Below are positions 1 to 5,793 of a stretch of DNA of 12,753 nucleotides, piece after piece. The translations under genes and the position numbers were made by a program. Each line of letters opens with the position of its first letter. Within the stretch, counting starts at the first letter, position 1. Under the pieces are notes generated by a model. The model worked only from the letters and a program-made list of their open reading frames with translations, had not been told where the DNA came from and did no database searches. The stretch spans positions 1-12,753 of the forward strand of contig JAAZBY010000301.1 in the NCBI GenBank assembly GCA_012513595.1, written 5' to 3'. Origin of the DNA: Chloroflexota bacterium. Its GTDB lineage: Bacteria > Chloroflexota > Anaerolineae > UBA1429.

Positions 1-1
1 C

Positions 2-1108
2 TGCTTCCAGGTGGACCCGGCCGATAACCAGCTGCCCTACACCGAGCAGGTCGTCCACCGGCAGGTGCAGATGCGCATCACCGATCCGAGCGAGGTGCTG
101 AAGCTCTGGATCATGGGCGGCGACGTGGACTATCAGGCGCGCCACCTGACGCGCGAAGACTGGGACCTCCTGGCCGCCTCACAGGAGACGGGCGACTATG
201 ACCTGCTGCCGGTGCAGAGCGACTATACCACCGTCCTATGCCCCAACCAGACGGCGCTCGACGGGCCGCTCAGGGCCTTTTGCGCCAACCGCAACGTGCG
301 CCGGGCGCTCTCGCTGGCCATTGACCGGCAGCGGATCGCCGGGGTGGTCTACGACGGGCTGGCCAGGCCGCGGCAGTTCGGGCCGTCGTCGCTCTCGCCG
401 CAGTACGACGCCGCGGCAGCGGGCGCCTGGCTCGACCACGACCCCGCCCAGGCCAACGCCCTCTTGGACGGCGAGGGCTATGGCACGCTGGACGGGGAGA
501 GCTTTCGCACCCACCCGGGCGGGGGGCGGCTCGAGCTGAGGATCGACCTGGCCGACGGCAGCGACGTCGAGGAGCTGCTGATGGTTATCGAGGACCTGCG
601 CGGCGTGGGGATCCGGGCCATCTACAACGAGTGGGGCAGCGCCATGCAAGAGCGCAACCCCCAGATCCTGATGGAGCGGGCCGTGGGGAACGAGGTGCAG
701 GCCGTGTACGGGCGGGCGCGCGGCGGGGTGCTGCCGCTGTTGAACCCGCAGGCCACCCTCTGCCTGGCGCCGGTGTTGAGCCCGGGGCCGGCCTGGCGCG
801 CCTGGCGAGAGGAGGTGCCGGCGCCGCACGTCGAGGAGCCGCCGGAGGGGCATTGGCTGCGGGCCGTGTGGCGGGCGTGGGACGCGCTGGCCCGCTCGGG
901 AGAGGCGGCGTTCCGCGAGGCCCAGTTCGCCGAGATCCTGCGCCTGCACGCCGAGTGGCTGCCGTACATCGGCGTCTGCGGGGACGTGCAGGGGCCGCTG
1001 GTGGTGGCGCGCCGGTTGCGGAACATCCCGCGGGACTATTGCCTGCCCGCGTCGCTCGAGACGCGCTACGAGGCGCTGGTGCCGCTGCAGACCTTGTTCT
1101 GGGAGTAG
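2..1108 (+). CDS. ABC transporter solute-binding protein, family 5 (5'-truncated)
   Basis: This is the C-terminal part of an extracytoplasmic substrate-binding protein of the peptide/nickel (SBP_bac_5) family, which captures oligopeptides or other solutes for an ABC importer. The frame is open to the left edge, so the 368 visible residues lack the N-terminus and any lipoprotein signal. A GTG at position 11 lies inside the conserved run VDPADNQLPY (family form: VD..GNQLPYID) and is not the real start. Further family marks are VRRALSLAIDRQRIAGVVYDG, the usual lobe-crossing segment, then a proline/serine stretch and DPAQANALLD. The gene ends with TAG at 1106. No permease or ATPase gene for this importer follows; the next gene is convergent. 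The substrate cannot be told. Family assignment is strong; the Chloroflexota-like flavour is my impression only. Confidence 0.9.
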   Translation, partial: CFQVDPADNQLPYTEQVVHRQVQMRITDPSEVLKLWIMGGDVDYQARHLTREDWDLLAASQETGDYDLLPVQSDYTTVLCPNQTALDGPLRAFCANRNVRRALSLAIDRQRIAGVVYDGLARPRQFGPSSLSPQYDAAAAGAWLDHDPAQANALLDGEGYGTLDGESFRTHPGGGRLELRIDLADGSDVEELLMVIEDLRGVGIRAIYNEWGSAMQERNPQILMERAVGNEVQAVYGRARGGVLPLLNPQATLCLAPVLSPGPAWRAWREEVPAPHVEEPPEGHWLRAVWRAWDALARSGEAAFREAQFAEILRLHAEWLPYIGVCGDVQGPLVVARRLRNIPRDYCLPASLETRYEALVPLQTLFWE

Positions 1109-1119
1109 GGGCGGCCCTG

Positions 1120-1200
1120 GCCCCCCTCACCCCGCGCGGGGGACGGCGCTGCCCCTCTCCCGCCCGGCGGGAGAGGGGCTTGGGGCGCGCCGGGGTGGGC
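1120..1200. repeat. Nested palindromic intergenic element (REP-like) between convergent genes
   Basis: The 112-nt gap between two convergent stop codons is filled by a nested palindrome. The core is a perfect 13-bp stem (1151-1163 with 1167-1179, arm GCCCCTCTCCCGC) with a 3-nt loop. Outside it, a left arm containing CCTCACCCCGCGCG and a right arm containing CGCGCCGGGGTGGG are partly complementary. The CCTCACCCC / CCCCTCTCCC / GGGAGAGGGG pattern resembles dispersed palindromic elements common in GC-rich genomes; that comparison is from memory. Confidence 0.55.
1151..1179. terminator. Bidirectional hairpin terminator (putative)
   Basis: A perfect 13-bp GC-rich stem with a CCG loop lies 42 nt after the solute-binding protein stop and 41 nt after the RIO kinase stop, so it can serve both transcripts. 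Neither side has a U-tract (only two T follow on plus), so intrinsic termination is uncertain. Confidence 0.55.
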
Positions 1201-1220
1201 AGGCCGCCGGATTGGCTACC

Positions 1221-2057
1221 TCACCACGCCGCGTGGCCGCGGTCGGTGGCCACAAAGCGCTCCCACAGGTCGAGGGCGGTGGAGGTGGCGTCGAGCTCGA
1301 TCCCCTGGCGGCGAAAGTAGCTCCCCAGCCGCTCGAGGTCGCGCTGCAGGAGCGATAGCGCCGAGGGGTTGTAGCGGGCGTCCACGGCCTGGGGCAGGTC
1401 GATGATCTTGACGTCCCCATGCCAGTAGAGGACGTTGAAGGCCGACAGGTCGGCATGGATGCGGTTGCAGGACAGCATCAGCTCCACGTCGTTCAGCAGG
1501 CGGGCCAGAATGTCGGCGGCCTCGGCGCGCTCCAGCTCCACCCCCTGGAGGACGGGCGCGGGAAAGTCCCGGTCACCAATGTACTCCATGAGCACGGCGT
1601 TGCCGGTGTGCAGGTAGGGCTCGGGCACCTGGGCGCCGGCGTCGTGGAGGACGGTGAGGTTCTGGAACTCGTGCTCGATCCAGGAGTTGATCTGGGTGGC
1701 CTTGCCGATGCGCGTCTGCTTTTGCAGGGCGCGCTCCAGGCGGCGGTCAGAGACCACGTGGCCGCGGTCGTCGAGCATCTCACGCCCCTCGCGGTAGATG
1801 GCGTCGTTCTTCATGGCGCGAAAGGCCGTGGGGCGGTAGACCTTGGCGGCGATGAGGTCCAGCCCCCGGGAGGGATGGGCCTCGCACACGTAGACGGTGG
1901 CCTCCTTGCCAGCCTTGACCACGCGCAGGATGTCGGTGATCCACCAGTCCATGTAGAGGGGGCCGAGGATCTCCATCAGCCAGCGGGCCTCGCTGCGCGA
2001 GGCGTGGTAGGTACAGCGAAAAGAGCTCTCTAGCTCCAGGTCGTCAGGGTCGTACAA
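1221..2057 (-). CDS. RIO1-type atypical serine protein kinase
   Basis: A 278-residue protein matching the RIO family of atypical kinases, which bind ATP and act as kinases or ATPases. In archaea and eukaryotes they function in small-subunit ribosome maturation; the bacterial role is less clear. Visible motifs in order: a glycine-poor nucleotide loop VVKAGKEATVYVC (46-58), as in RIO1 (S/TGKEA.VY); catalytic lysine in AAKVYR (Lys72); catalytic loop RIHADLSAFNVL with Asp203 and Asn208; metal-binding Asp220 in KIIDLPQAVD, the RIO1 form of DFG. Residues 82-130, a charged insert after the lysine, match the RIO flexible loop. The start is TTG, chosen because AAGGAG lies 7 nt upstream; the first 40 residues may form the short N-terminal winged-helix remnant. 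The stop is TGA. It appears monocistronic, with its own promoter at 2351-2379. Confidence 0.88.
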   Translation of the reverse strand: MYDPDDLELESSFRCTYHASRSEARWLMEILGPLYMDWWITDILRVVKAGKEATVYVCEAHPSRGLDLIAAKVYRPTAFRAMKNDAIYREGREMLDDRGHVVSDRRLERALQKQTRIGKATQINSWIEHEFQNLTVLHDAGAQVPEPYLHTGNAVLMEYIGDRDFPAPVLQGVELERAEAADILARLLNDVELMLSCNRIHADLSAFNVLYWHGDVKIIDLPQAVDARYNPSALSLLQRDLERLGSYFRRQGIELDATSTALDLWERFVATDRGHAAW

Positions 2058-2112
2058 GGCGATGCTCCTTGCGACGTGTGGGCGGATGCCGAAAGTGACG
2101 GGCGCGATGGGC

Positions 2113-2271
2113 GATCGTCACGTTACGGCGCCGGCCGAACTCGCAGGGCACCAGATGGGGGCCACTGGCGGCGGGGCAGGCCTCACCGCTCGGGGGCCCG
2201 GGGGAACCGCGAGGGGTTCGTGCGGGCGGGCGCGTCTAGCGCGTGGCCGGGCGGTGATCGTCTCGTGACGG
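2113..2271. repeat. Pair of 16-bp direct repeats in RIO kinase leader
   Basis: GATCGTCACGTTACGG at 2113-2128 recurs as GATCGTCTCGTGACGG at 2256-2271 (14 of 16 bases equal). Both lie between the predicted RIO promoter and the TTG start. They could be protein-binding sites or chance; no function is recognised. Confidence 0.35.
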
Positions 2272-2301
2272 TCGCAAGCAGGGTGCATATGCGCATGTCA
2301 T
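2236..2301 (-). CDS. Possible 21-residue leader peptide upstream of RIO kinase
   Basis: A short ORF starts with ATG at 2301 and ends with TAG at 2236-2238. Its ribosome binding site GGAGGTGATC (2305-2314) is fully complementary to the 16S rRNA 3' end (GATCACCTCC), with 8 nt between GGAGG and ATG: the best Shine-Dalgarno sequence seen in the window. The peptide begins MTCAYAPCLR, has two cysteines and is basic. It begins about 43 nt after the predicted transcription start and ends 178 nt before the RIO kinase TTG codon. The RNA after it can form small hairpins (for example GAACC/GGTTC). A leader peptide role is inference. A second ATG 5 nt later opens a 37-codon alternative frame ending at 2183, but with poorer spacing. 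Confidence 0.4.
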   Translation of the reverse strand: MTCAYAPCLRPSRDDHRPATR

Positions 2302-2350
2302 TGCGATCACCTCCCCTCCGGGGTAGATGCAGGGCGTCTGTACGCCGGGC

Positions 2351-2379
2351 AGTGTAGCCCTGTTGGGCGAGCGTGTCAA
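2351..2379 (-). promoter_or_regulatory. Sigma70-type promoter of RIO kinase unit
   Basis: On the minus strand, TTGACA (2374-2379) and TACACT (2351-2356) are separated by exactly 17 bp. Transcription would begin near 2344, giving a leader of about 290 nt before the TTG start of the kinase. It sits directly after the hairpin at 2383-2417 that closes the preceding gene. Confidence 0.7.
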
Positions 2380-2382
2380 ACG

Positions 2383-2417
2383 GCGGCCGCGCGCAGTACT
2401 CTATGGCGCGCGGCCGC
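2383..2417 (-). terminator. Hairpin downstream of the coiled-coil/zinc-ribbon gene (putative terminator)
   Basis: A perfect 12-bp stem, GCGGCCGCGCGC (2383-2394) with GCGCGCGGCCGC (2406-2417), encloses an 11-nt loop. It lies 57 nt beyond the TAG that ends the extended frame and directly before the RIO kinase -35 box. On the minus strand only CGTTT follows, so the U-tract is weak. Confidence 0.5.
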
Positions 2418-2473
2418 ACGCGACCGGCCGAAACCTACGCCGCGCCCACGGGACGCGCGGAGACCGCAGCGAC

Positions 2474-2581
2474 CTAGATCTCCAGGGGGGCCGGCGGCAG
2501 CGCCGTCGACGCCCCGCAGTAGGCGCAGCGCACCGAGGTCACCCCGCGGATGCGCCCAGGGCGCGGGAAGGCCCCGCCTCA
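2474..2581 (-). pseudogene. In-frame continuation of zinc ribbon behind a UGA codon
   Basis: Directly after the TGA (2579-2581) that ends the coiled-coil protein, the same frame stays open for 34 codons to TAG at 2474-2476. The junction reads KCPT, then UGA, then GGAFP; after 17 residues it ends the ribbon with RCAYCGAST. With cysteine at the UGA this is a normal CxxC-x17-CxxC zinc ribbon of the kind found at the end of many bacterial proteins. A single base change (TGC or TGT to TGA) explains it. Alternatives are sequencing error, readthrough or selenocysteine insertion. A 5-bp GCGCC-CTG-GGCGC hairpin 14 nt after the UGA is too weak to be called a SECIS element. TGA is used as an ordinary stop by other genes here, so a general code change is unlikely. 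Confidence 0.75.
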
Positions 2582-3541
2582 GGTCGGGCATTTGGGCGGC
2601 ACGACGTACTCGGGCACCTCGGGCGCCTGGCCGGAGCGCTCGGTGGCGATCTCGCCGGACTGGCAGCGCAGGATCAGGGCGCGCCAGGCGTCGGAATCGG
2701 CACGCAGCTCGAACTGGGCCGGCGCCACGCGCGCGCCGCCGCGCGGAGAGACGGCCAGGATCTCCCGCTTGGAGATGAGCGCCTTGCGCGCCTCACTGGC
2801 CTCGATGTGCTCGAGGTCGGCCAGGGCCGCCTGCCAGCGCACTTCTTTGACCAGTTCCGACGCGGTGGTGATAAAGAGGATCTTTTTGCGGGCGACCTTC
2901 TCGCGGCGCTCGAACAGGAGGCGGCGATCGGTGAGGAAGAGGAGCCCCTCGACGTAGGTGTTGCCCTCGGCCCAGCGCGCCTCGACGGAGGAAACGGCGC
3001 CCTCGCCCGCCTCGAGGGCAAAGGTGGCGCCGGCCAAGGCGTCGAGCACCCGCTCACAGGCCTGCACCTCGCCCTCGACGGCGCTCACCTCGTTGGTGAG
3101 GGGTTGGTAGTGCCCCTCGACGGCCTGCCGGGCGGCGGCCACGCGCCGCTCGGCTGAGGAGAGGACGTCCTCGGCCTGGTCAACGGCCTGTTGCACGCTG
3201 CTCAGCTCCCTGGCGCGCAGCGGCGCCACGCGGCGCACGGCCAGGTCGGCGCGGTCGGCCTCGGGGCGCAGGATGAGGATCTCAGCCTCCAGGGCGGCCT
3301 CGGCGCGGGAGCGCGCCTCCGGCCAGCGCGCGGCCAGGGCGGCCAGGCGCTCCTCGAGGTGCCCCTGGTAGGCATAGCCGCGCGAGCGCAGCATGGCCAG
3401 GCGATGCGTCAGGGTCGGAAAGAGGGCGTCGATCTCTGCGAGGCGTTCCCGCTGGCGGACCAGCAGGATCCCCTGGTGCAGGTCGCCAAGGCGCGATTCG
3501 AGCCGGCTGACGGCATACTCGGCGGTGCTCTCCTGGGTCAT
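2579..3541 (-). CDS. Coiled-coil protein with PH/GRAM-like domain, ending at UGA inside a zinc ribbon
   Basis: A 320-residue soluble protein of unrecognised specific function. Residues 1-170 are rich in Glu, Arg, Ala and Leu with heptad-like spacing (for example 60-145), predicting long helices or coiled coil. Residues 190-295 look like a bacterial PH/GRAM-type domain, with the typical strand pair GLLFLTDRRLLFERREK, a hydrophobic ILFITTASEL segment and an amphipathic end (DAWRALILRC). A linker follows, then KCPT, the first half of a CxxC knuckle, cut by TGA. The start is ATG at 3541, because GGGAGG lies about 6 nt upstream and the coiled-coil pattern begins there; the in-frame extension upstream to 3658 overlaps the promoter and is not protein-like. 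If read through, the product would be 355 residues. A scaffold or membrane-proximal sensing role is only a guess. Confidence 0.75.
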   Translation of the reverse strand: MTQESTAEYAVSRLESRLGDLHQGILLVRQRERLAEIDALFPTLTHRLAMLRSRGYAYQGHLEERLAALAARWPEARSRAEAALEAEILILRPEADRADLAVRRVAPLRARELSSVQQAVDQAEDVLSSAERRVAAARQAVEGHYQPLTNEVSAVEGEVQACERVLDALAGATFALEAGEGAVSSVEARWAEGNTYVEGLLFLTDRRLLFERREKVARKKILFITTASELVKEVRWQAALADLEHIEASEARKALISKREILAVSPRGGARVAPAQFELRADSDAWRALILRCQSGEIATERSGQAPEVPEYVVPPKCPT

Positions 3542-3579
3542 GGCGGGCCTCCCGTGGGGTGCGTAAGGGGAAACAGGCC

Positions 3580-3628
3580 GGCGTGCGCCACGCTGGTGGG
3601 GAGCGGTTCCCCAGGCGTGGCGCACGCC
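3580..3628. promoter_or_regulatory. Paired palindromes at the transcription start (putative double operator)
   Basis: Arms 3580-3593 and 3615-3628 are perfect 14-bp inverted copies, with a further inner stem TGGGGA/TCCCCA (3597-3602, 3608-3613). Each arm is itself a near-palindrome: the right one reads GGCGTG-GCG-CACGCC. The right arm begins right next to the -10 box and covers the predicted start site. The arrangement fits two operator copies for a dimeric repressor, or a strong 5' hairpin. Confidence 0.5.
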
Positions 3629-3658
3629 ATTATGAGAGCACTCGGCGGGCGCCGTCAA
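3629..3658 (-). promoter_or_regulatory. Sigma70-type promoter of the coiled-coil gene
   Basis: On the minus strand, TTGACG (3653-3658) and CATAAT (3629-3634) are spaced by 18 bp, each 5/6 to consensus. Transcription would start near 3622, leaving a leader of about 80 nt. The -35 box begins only 12 nt after the nitroreductase stop. Confidence 0.7.
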
Positions 3659-3670
3659 GCGCGAGAGCCG

Positions 3671-4231
3671 CTAGGCGGGGTGCTCGCGGTGCATGAGGTT
3701 GGTCCGCTCCCACACTTCCTGATGGATCTTGAGGGGGTCGAACCGATCGGCGCGCTCGTGGGGCGCGGGGGCCTCGGCCGCGTGCCCGACGGCCACGATG
3801 GCGGCCAGGCGGACGTCCTCCGGCGCGTGCAGGCGGGGGCGCAGGTCGCGCTCCAGCGCGCCCCACATGGGCGAATCGGGCGAGGAGACCCAGGCGCTCC
3901 CCAGCCCCAGGCCAGAGGCGGCCAGCAGCATGTTCTGGGTGGCCGCGCTGACGTCCATCAGCCAGGTGGGCGAGGCGCTGGGCTGGGCGTAGACGAGCAC
4001 CAGCACGGGCGCCTCCTCCAGGTAGGGGTGGACGCGCAGCAGATCGGCGGCGCGGTTCTTGACGACCGGATCCTTGACGATGACAAAGTGCCACGGCTGC
4101 CGGTTCAGGCGCGAGGGCGCGTACATGGCGCCTTCGAGGAGGGCCTCGAGGTCCTCGGCAGGGACGGGCTCAGAAGTGAAACGGCGGACGGTCCGCCGGC
4201 TGCGGAGCAGATCCAGGACTTGCGGATCCAT
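3671..4231 (-). CDS. Nitroreductase family FMN oxidoreductase
   Basis: A 186-residue protein of the nitroreductase fold, which binds FMN and reduces nitro compounds, quinones or similar acceptors with NAD(P)H; family members act as dimers in the cytoplasm. Motifs: SRRTVRRF (11-18), the N-terminal FMN phosphate-binding arginines; APSRLNRQPWHFVIV (38-52), the family's APS..N.QPW.F signature; SAATQNMLLAASGLGLGSAWV (95-115), the helix and GLGS turn. Length is normal for the short single-domain branch. ATG at 4231 has GAGG about 6 nt upstream, and the RBS lies in a 110-nt leader from its own AT-rich promoter. The C-terminus is His/Glu-rich (HQEVWERTNLMHREHPA). The substrate is not known. It stands alone between separate promoters. 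Confidence 0.9.
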   Translation of the reverse strand: MDPQVLDLLRSRRTVRRFTSEPVPAEDLEALLEGAMYAPSRLNRQPWHFVIVKDPVVKNRAADLLRVHPYLEEAPVLVLVYAQPSASPTWLMDVSAATQNMLLAASGLGLGSAWVSSPDSPMWGALERDLRPRLHAPEDVRLAAIVAVGHAAEAPAPHERADRFDPLKIHQEVWERTNLMHREHPA

Positions 4232-4332
4232 GGCTGACCTCTTTCTCGGGCGGCGGTGGGGCCGGCCCGGCGCTGCGCGGGCACCCGGCGGGGCGGTTGT
4301 GCCGCGGGGGGTGCCGCTTCTCTAGATGCAGT

Positions 4333-4348
4333 ATCATGCATTCATGAT
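4333..4348. promoter_or_regulatory. Operator-like dyad at the nitroreductase transcription start
   Basis: ATCATG-CATT-CATGAT is a perfect 6-bp inverted repeat that directly abuts the -10 box and covers the predicted start site (about 4343). A wider, near-perfect pair (TGCAGTAT at 4328-4335 and ATACTACA at 4353-4360, 7/8 complementary) encloses it. This is the most AT-rich patch in the window and is typical of a TetR/MarR-type repressor site; no regulator gene is adjacent. Confidence 0.5.
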
Positions 4349-4349
4349 C

Positions 4350-4378
4350 TATATACTACAGATTGGCGGAAATGTCAA
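4350..4378 (-). promoter_or_regulatory. Sigma70-type promoter of nitroreductase
   Basis: On the minus strand there is a perfect TTGACA (4373-4378), a 17-bp spacer and TATATA (4350-4355). The start would be near 4343, giving a leader of about 110 nt. The rest of the 4232-4532 gap holds only the dyad listed separately and the hairpins that close the ABC operon; no gene is seen in it. Confidence 0.75.
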
Positions 4379-4466
4379 GGGTCTGGCGGGCGAATGTTCG
4401 GGTTTCCGGCGGGCGGTTACCGGGCGCGGACGGCGCGGATCGCAGCAGGGGGTCTGCCGCTTACTA

Positions 4467-4512
4467 GACCCCCGGGGTCCCGCGCGAAGACGCGCGGAAG
4501 ACCCCGGGGGTC
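4467..4512 (-). terminator. Long hairpin after the ABC-2 operon (putative terminator)
   Basis: GACCCCCGGGGTC (4467-4479) pairs with 4500-4512 over 13 bp; inside it CCGCGCG/CGCGCGG adds 7 bp around an AAGA loop, with two unpaired A. It begins 20 nt after the last stop of the operon. A further copy, GGGGGTCT (4448-4455), can pair with AGACCCCC (4466-4473) instead, making a competing 8-bp hairpin. No U-tract follows. Confidence 0.6.
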
Positions 4513-4532
4513 ATGATGGTGGCGCGGCGGCG

Positions 4533-5783
4533 CTAGGCCTCGTACCGTAGGCGGGAGGAGGCCACCGCCAGCAGTACCAGCCCCATGGCCGCCAGGATGC
4601 CCGCCCTGGGCAGCACGTCCAGCAGGCCGGCCCCCTCGTTCATGATCGCTGCGTAGCCCATCAGTGCCTGGGCGTGCGGCGTCAGCCGCGAGATCGACCC
4701 GATCACGCCGCCCATCAGGTAGAGCGGGTAGCCGATGCACCCGCCGATGGCGGCCAGGATGAAGGAGAGGATCACGCCGGCGCCGTCCGCCTGGCGGCTG
4801 CTCTTGGCCAGGGTCGAGATCAGGGCGCCCAGGCTGGTGGAGACCAGCGCCAGGGCGACGGTCAACACCGCCAGCCCCGCGAACGACTTGCCCAGCGGCA
4901 TGGAAAAGACCAGCGCGCCGACGGAAAAGAGCACCACGGCCTGCAGGCAGATCACCAGCATGTAGGCGACGATCTTGCCGGCGATGATCTCCCAGGCGCG
5001 CACCGGCCCGGCCAACAGGCGCCGCAGGGAGCCCTGCTCGCGCTCCAGCCAGATCGACTGCCCCACCGTGCCGACCAGAAAGAAGGCGAACATCACCGAA
5101 AAGGAGGGGATGGTGTAGGCAAAGGGGTTCCAGGGCCCCTGGGAGGCCAGCCCCTCGGGAGTCTCGGCGCGCACGTCGATCCAGGGGCTCTGCTGCATCT
5201 CCTGCAGGCGGGTCATGATGGCGCCCAGGGTCTGGGCCTCCATGGCGGCCACCTGGGCGGGCGAGGCATCTTTCAGCACGCCGGACCTGTCGACTACGGC
5301 GTGGATGCCATAGCGCAGCTCACCCTGTAGGGCCACGGGCGCCAACACCTCGCTCATCATGCCGGTGATGATCGCGCCGTAAGCCGCCTGGGCCGGGTCG
5401 ACGACGACGCGCACGGTGCTGGGGACGTAGGCGTCCACGTTGGCGCTCAGGTCGGCCGGCAGGATCACGGCGGCCAAGGCCTCCCCCTGGGAGATGCGCG
5501 ACTCGGCCTCGTCAACGCTGGCCAGGGGGCGCAGGTCGAGGGCGCTGACGCCCTCCAGGGTGCGCACGACCTGCTCCCCGTAGGGGCCCTCGTCGAGGTT
5601 GACGACAATGGCGGGGATGGCCAACGACTCATCGCCCTCGACGGCGCTGACGGCAGCCTGGCTGATCGAGCCGAACACCGAGGCCAGCACCAGGGGCAGC
5701 AGGAACAGGACCATGAGGGAGCCGCGGTCCTTGGAGATGACCAGGAGTTCCTTGCGCGCCACGGCAATGACGTTTCTGAGCAT
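4533..5783 (-). CDS. ABC-2 type export permease (second subunit)
   Basis: A 416-residue membrane subunit of an ABC-2 exporter of the YhgE/Pip-like or multidrug (YbhS/YbhR-like) topology: one N-terminal membrane segment (about 20-42), a large extracytoplasmic domain (about 43-222), then five membrane segments (about 224-244, 268-290, 301-325, 336-355, 390-408). N-terminal ARKELLVISKDRGSLMVLFLLP and the loop LEREQGSLRRLLAGPVRAWEI are the usual ABC-2 marks, the latter being the coupling segment that touches the ATPase. ATG at 5783 was chosen because AGGAGG, which includes the stop codon of the preceding gene, lies just upstream, and because the frame upstream of it overlaps that gene. The 10-nt gap indicates translational coupling. 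It probably forms a heterodimer with the other permease. The exported substrate is not evident. Confidence 0.9.
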   Translation of the reverse strand: MLRNVIAVARKELLVISKDRGSLMVLFLLPLVLASVFGSISQAAVSAVEGDESLAIPAIVVNLDEGPYGEQVVRTLEGVSALDLRPLASVDEAESRISQGEALAAVILPADLSANVDAYVPSTVRVVVDPAQAAYGAIITGMMSEVLAPVALQGELRYGIHAVVDRSGVLKDASPAQVAAMEAQTLGAIMTRLQEMQQSPWIDVRAETPEGLASQGPWNPFAYTIPSFSVMFAFFLVGTVGQSIWLEREQGSLRRLLAGPVRAWEIIAGKIVAYMLVICLQAVVLFSVGALVFSMPLGKSFAGLAVLTVALALVSTSLGALISTLAKSSRQADGAGVILSFILAAIGGCIGYPLYLMGGVIGSISRLTPHAQALMGYAAIMNEGAGLLDVLPRAGILAAMGLVLLAVASSRLRYEA

Positions 5784-5793
5784 CGCGCCCCTC

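Noticed and set aside
2305..2314. GATCACCTCC as the 3' end of a 16S rRNA gene
   Set aside because: Only the last ten bases match; no upstream 16S sequence exists. It is read instead as a Shine-Dalgarno sequence on the minus strand.
2540..2565. SECIS-like hairpin behind the UGA
   Set aside because: The stem is only 5 bp with a 3-nt loop and such pairs are common at this GC content; not enough to claim selenocysteine.
3542..3658. 39-residue N-terminal extension of the coiled-coil protein
   Set aside because: It would cover the -10 box and palindromes and lacks an RBS; the ATG at 3541 has a good one.
3191..4237. 348-codon open frame on the plus strand
   Set aside because: Antisense to nitroreductase and the coiled-coil gene and runs through two promoters.
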